Below the pieces are notes generated by a model. That model was not told the DNA's origin. It did no database searches and saw only the letters and a list, made by a program, of their open reading frames with translations. A DNA stretch of 64,000 nucleotides from Nipponacmea schrenckii (lineage: Eukaryota; Mollusca; Gastropoda; Lottiidae). The stretch is taken from contig CM060201.1 of the NCBI GenBank assembly GCA_030562195.1, positions 19,914,454 through 19,978,453 of the forward strand. The letters are read 5' to 3'. The position numbers and the translations under genes were made by a program. Shown here piece after piece: positions 60,763 through 64,000 of this stretch; positions within the stretch are counted from its first letter, which is position 1; every line of letters begins with the position of its first letter.

Positions 60763-61102
60763 GTGAGTAATAAACCTTTTCCAGGGGGTTTCATGTAAAT
60801 TTTCTTTCAAATATTTCGTGTACCAGAAATGCCAATTTTTGTGCCTTTGCAGAAATATTTGGAATGCTAGGTTATTAAAATATTAACGATGTTTTAAGCT
60901 ATTTATCGATACAATATGGTGTCAATTCTACTTTCTCTATCAGTTTTCCCGTAGCCTTGTGTGTGCTCCTATATAGTACCACTTAAGATTGCCTATATCG
61001 TACTTGAGTACGAATTTGGTTACCTAGCGGTACTATATAAGGTATAAGCCTTATTTTCATTTATAATATCATAATTTCTGTGTCTTTTGTTTTATTTTGT
61101 AG

Positions 61103-61814
61103 AAGTGAATCCGTTGCTTGGACTTCGGAAGATCGGAAATCATGTTTGAAAGAACTTAGATTGAAAACGATTGGTTTTAACGAATCGTCTCGTAAAAATG
61201 GGATACCAAAACCAACTATACGTAGACACCTTAAAGGATTAAATAAGTATGCAAAAAATGGTACAAAATTACGAGGTTCGCCAACCGTATTACCCGAAGA
61301 AGTCGAAATAGAACTTGTTCAGAAAATTAAAGAACTCGATGAAATGATGTTTGGTTTAACTGTTAAAGACCTTAAGACCTTGGATTATAACTTGGCTGTA
61401 AAAAATGGTGTAGCAAAACGATTTAACCCATTTAAGAAGGAGGCAGGTAAAAAATGTTATTATTCCCTTATGAAGCGTCATCCAGAATTATCTCTTCGAT
61501 CGCCTGAGCCAACTTCCATGAACCGCCAGAAAGACTTCAACAGACAAAATGTCCACTCTTTTTTCGCGAAATATTATGAAACATTAGCAAAGTATCAACT
61601 GACTCCTGAGAAAATATACAACATGGACGAGACAGCCCATTCCACGGTACAAACTCCCTCGAAAGTTATATCCTTGAAGGGAAAGCGACAGGTTGGTGCC
61701 ACAACAAGCGCTGAGCGTGGTACTAATACCACTGGAATACACTGCCATTCAGCATCCGGTCACTTCTTGCCTCCCATGCTCATCTCAAAAGAAAATGTAT
61801 GTCAGAAGTTCTGA
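61103..61814 (+). CDS. Transposase exon 2: helix-turn-helix and first catalytic Asp
   Basis: Open from the acceptor to TGA at 61812-61814. It contains SVAWTSEDRKSCLKELRL and NGIPKPTIRRHLKG (DNA-binding helix-turn-helix), then a second helical region with KKCYYSLMKRHPELSLR. IYNMDETAHSTV carries the first catalytic Asp, and RQVGATTSAERG follows. The remainder of the core continues in another frame. Confidence 0.75.
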
Positions 61815-62170
61815 AAATCGGCGCTCCCCATTGAACTGAATTTGCCTGCTCATCATCAGGATGGATCGACAAAGAAATATTTGTAGAATGATTAAAACAT
61901 TTTATCAAGGCCACTAATTCATCATCCATAAACGTTCATCTGCTTTTACTCGACGGACACGGTTCTCACACAAAGAACCTAGACGCAATCAACTTAGCAA
62001 GAGAAAATAGAGTTGTAATGCTCCCATTTCCGCCTCACACCACACATAAAATCCAACCTCTTGATGTCAGTTTTTTAAAATCATTGGTATAATTTAGAAA
62101 TTGTGAACCGACTCAGAACCCCAAGAAATAACAATAGCTTAATTGTCTGTCGCTTATAAGTGTTACTCAG

Positions 62171-63244
62171 GTGGGCAGTCTTGTCGATGTACCATTCCCT
62201 AAAGCTGCTGTTGTGGAAACCGCAATAAATGGATTTCGAAAAGCCAGTTTATGGCCTCCTAATAAAAACATATTTGATTCAGAATTTGATAGAACCGAAG
62301 CCTTAGTTCAGAAAGCTTCAGATAGCTCTGAAACAAGTTCTGGTGAATCAATCCTTCACGAAATTAATACAGATCTACATCTATATAGATCTACAAGCGA
62401 AACATCTATTGAAAAAGATCTTATTCCGGAGGATACCAACATCAACATGACTTCAGATGTCAAAAATGGTCCACTGACCCATTTACATAAGCCATCTTTG
62501 GGTCTCTCTACGCAATTTGTTCCAGTGAAGGGTGACGGTCGATGTTTTTTTCTAGCTTTGTCGATTGCCCTTAACACAAACTTACAGTCGGTACAAAGAA
62601 ACCAAAATACTGGAGAAATACTGGATGTTTTATTAGACATACAAGAGACCGCTCAAGCGGACAATCTGCGTGCAAGAGTCATCTCGTTTATGTGTCACAA
62701 ATCCACCACTGAACCCGGAACATCTATTGTGAGCGCTGACATGCCGGAAGGACTTAAGTTTCAATCGCTTGCTGAAAGAATATTGTACATGTCAGATCCT
62801 AAATCAATGGTCGGGGAGATGGAAATTCGAGCAGCAGCCGATATGTTGGAGAAACCCATACATATTTTATGTGACAACAATGTCATCAAATATGATATAG
62901 CGAATGATCAGTCACCGCTTTTAGTACACTATATACCAAATGGTGATGCGGGGCACCACGAAGGAGTCATGGCGGCGGTAGATTCTGTTACCCCTTTACT
63001 TAAACAAAAGCCCAACCGTGGTAAGAGAATATATTCATCAACAGTTATAACTGACAGTCCTTACAAAAAAGATCTTGAAGATAAGGCGTTCAAACCCGTT
63101 TCTGTGAAAAAGAAAAAGTGTATCACTGCCAGCAACAAGAAACCCCTTAAGGACCAAAAGGTGAAAAGCACATTCGCACGTAAAAGATTGTATAATGTTA
63201 AAGAAAGCGACTCAGATTGTTTTGTCTGTGGTGAACCATTCTGA
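62171..63244 (+). CDS. OTU cysteine-protease domain of the transposase gene, open 357 codons
   Basis: Residues 1-40 are the end of the transposase core (PFPKAAVVETAINGFRKAS and LWPPNKNIFDSEFD). After a Ser/Glu-rich linker, residues about 115-270 form an OTU domain. It has VKGDGRCFFLALS (Asp122, Cys125), VGEMEIRAAADML and GHHEGVM (His262), which are the expected catalytic residues. A Lys-rich tail leads to CFVCGEPF, the first zinc pair of a PHD finger. OTU proteases usually cleave ubiquitin. No stop interrupts this part although the preceding core is broken. The first ATG of the frame is not a real start; the segment belongs to a longer protein. Confidence 0.78.
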   Translation: MGSLVDVPFPKAAVVETAINGFRKASLWPPNKNIFDSEFDRTEALVQKASDSSETSSGESILHEINTDLHLYRSTSETSIEKDLIPEDTNINMTSDVKNGPLTHLHKPSLGLSTQFVPVKGDGRCFFLALSIALNTNLQSVQRNQNTGEILDVLLDIQETAQADNLRARVISFMCHKSTTEPGTSIVSADMPEGLKFQSLAERILYMSDPKSMVGEMEIRAAADMLEKPIHILCDNNVIKYDIANDQSPLLVHYIPNGDAGHHEGVMAAVDSVTPLLKQKPNRGKRIYSSTVITDSPYKKDLEDKAFKPVSVKKKKCITASNKKPLKDQKVKSTFARKRLYNVKESDSDCFVCGEPF

Positions 63245-63360
63245 AAAAGTCGACCTGGAGAAGAATGGATACAATGTATGATTTGCTCGGGTTGGTCTCA
63301 TGTTGACTGTACATATGCTAACGGGGTAACCTACAAATGCGATAGCTGTGACTCTCTGTG
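63245..63360 (+). other. Second half of PHD zinc finger, after an in-frame stop
   Basis: In the same frame as the OTU segment, after TGA at 63242-63244: EEWIQCMICSGWSHVDC and YKCDSCDSL, then a stop. Together with the Cys pair just before the stop it makes the Cys4-His-Cys3 pattern of a PHD finger. One nonsense change separates the two halves. Confidence 0.7.
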
Positions 63361-63973
63361 AGCCTGTTCATGTCCAACATATTTTTGAAGTTAGTTATGT
63401 TGAAGAGTGTAAATATTCAGGTTTAGCTCCTTTAATTCAGCACAGTATTTAACTAACATTTAAAGTTACACTTCACTGCTTCTAGTTTCTCTATTTCTTT
63501 ACTATATCTTTCTCTGTCTCTGAGTTCTCATCACCCCAATCTTTTCTAATTCAACTCTGAACTCTTCTAATTAGTGTTTTTGGCCTGACAACCTGGTCAG
63601 TCATTACATATTATTTCAGCTGTAAGGACAGATTACTGGGTCCTTTAGATATGTTTGAGATTTTCTGGTTATATTAAATCTTCTTTAATATAAACTAGTT
63701 TGGTGTATTTGGTTCTAGATGTATATATTGTTTCAATATATTCTTGGATAGTTGAGTATTTGGACATATTAAGGTATGTTATAGTTTCCTTGTTTTTACT
63801 TTTTGTTTACCCTGGTTACCTGCTGTCGGCCATCTTGTAATTTTAGTCTTGTTTTGTTTCCAGTTTGCATTCAATATTTAAATCTTACAATTATTACATT
63901 CAGTACTTTAATTCACTCCAGAATTATCCTACAATTTATACATTACACTGCAGTTCCTTTTAATCTATTATTT
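63361..63973. other. Downstream sequence, nothing recognised
   Basis: T-rich sequence following the transposase gene. No terminal inverted repeat complementary to the 60600-60730 region was found. Confidence 0.4.
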
Positions 63974-64000
63974 NNNNNNNNNNNNNNNNNNNNNNNNNNN
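63974..64000. other. Assembly gap (N)
   Basis: All bases are N to the end of the window. Confidence 0.99.

Larger units (their letters stand above)
60734..63360 (+). pseudogene. pogo/Tigger-type transposase with OTU protease and PHD finger (decayed)
   Basis: Exon 1 (60734-60762, MAAKIDVSK, donor GTGAGT) joins in phase to exon 2 at 61103 (acceptor ATTTTGTAG). Order of domains: an N-terminal helix-turn-helix with NGIPKPTIRRHLKG; DDE_1 catalytic core with Asp in YNMDET (61626), LLLDGHGSH (61952) and HKIQPLD (62063); a linker with GFRKASLWPPNKNIF; an OTU cysteine protease with GDGRCFF, GEMEIRAAADML and GHHEG; and a C-terminal PHD finger with CFVCGEPF, EWIQCMICSGWSH and YKCDSC. Damage: a frameshift near 61800, stops in the 61815-62170 core and one stop before the second half of the PHD finger. 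The DDE_1 plus PHD layout is known from pogo-like genes; the OTU domain between them is unusual. Terminal inverted repeats were not found, and the right end may lie past the gap. Confidence 0.82.

Noticed and set aside
60571..60810. Minus-strand 79-codon open frame
   Set aside because: It is antisense to the transposase exon 1 region and its upstream sequence, with no recognisable domain.

Overview
The window is animal nuclear DNA: AT-rich, intron-rich and full of retroelements and minisatellites. Two complete spliced genes can be read on the minus strand. Gene content (nucleoredoxin, SPATA22), Penelope-like and CR1-like retroelements, a tRNA-derived SINE and scattered TAGGCCTA palindromes suggest a marine invertebrate, most likely a lophotrochozoan such as a mollusc. 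That placement is an inference. The window ends in an assembly gap (Ns from 63974).

Layout. 1-14797: no recognisable gene; a 50/51-bp minisatellite (about 2391-3115), a degraded dispersed repeat (about 3950-4310), an unusually strong 31-bp hairpin (5972-6039) and a SINE fragment. 14798-19310 (minus): a complete ten-exon SPATA22 gene (452 codons), a meiotic recombination factor with a C-terminal RPA-like fold. 21642-47372 (minus): a complete seven-exon nucleoredoxin gene (418 codons), in tandem with SPATA22 and about 2.3 kb upstream of it. Its 17-kb first intron holds a 1.4-kb array of 47/48-bp repeats, a Penelope-like relic, an exact 47-bp direct duplication, further minisatellites and a hairpin. 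47373-54960: no gene; a MITE-like inverted repeat, SINE pieces and several dispersed repeats. 54964-56345: two 5'-truncated Penelope-like elements arranged head to head. 56690-57710: a pyrimidine-rich array with a 132-bp higher-order period. 58085-58835: the 3' end of a CR1/Jockey-type LINE with a poly-A tail. 59386-60190 (plus): exons of a group III secreted phospholipase A2-like gene with a frameshift. 60734-63360 (plus): a decayed pogo/Tigger-type DNA transposon gene whose transposase is followed by an OTU cysteine-protease domain and a PHD finger.

The two intact genes do not form a pathway. SPATA22 acts in meiotic double-strand-break repair with MEIOB and RPA; nucleoredoxin is a thiol oxidoreductase. 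The rest is mobile-element sequence. The most unusual item is the pogo-like transposase with OTU and PHD domains, in which the OTU portion is still an open 357-codon frame while the catalytic region is broken by stops.
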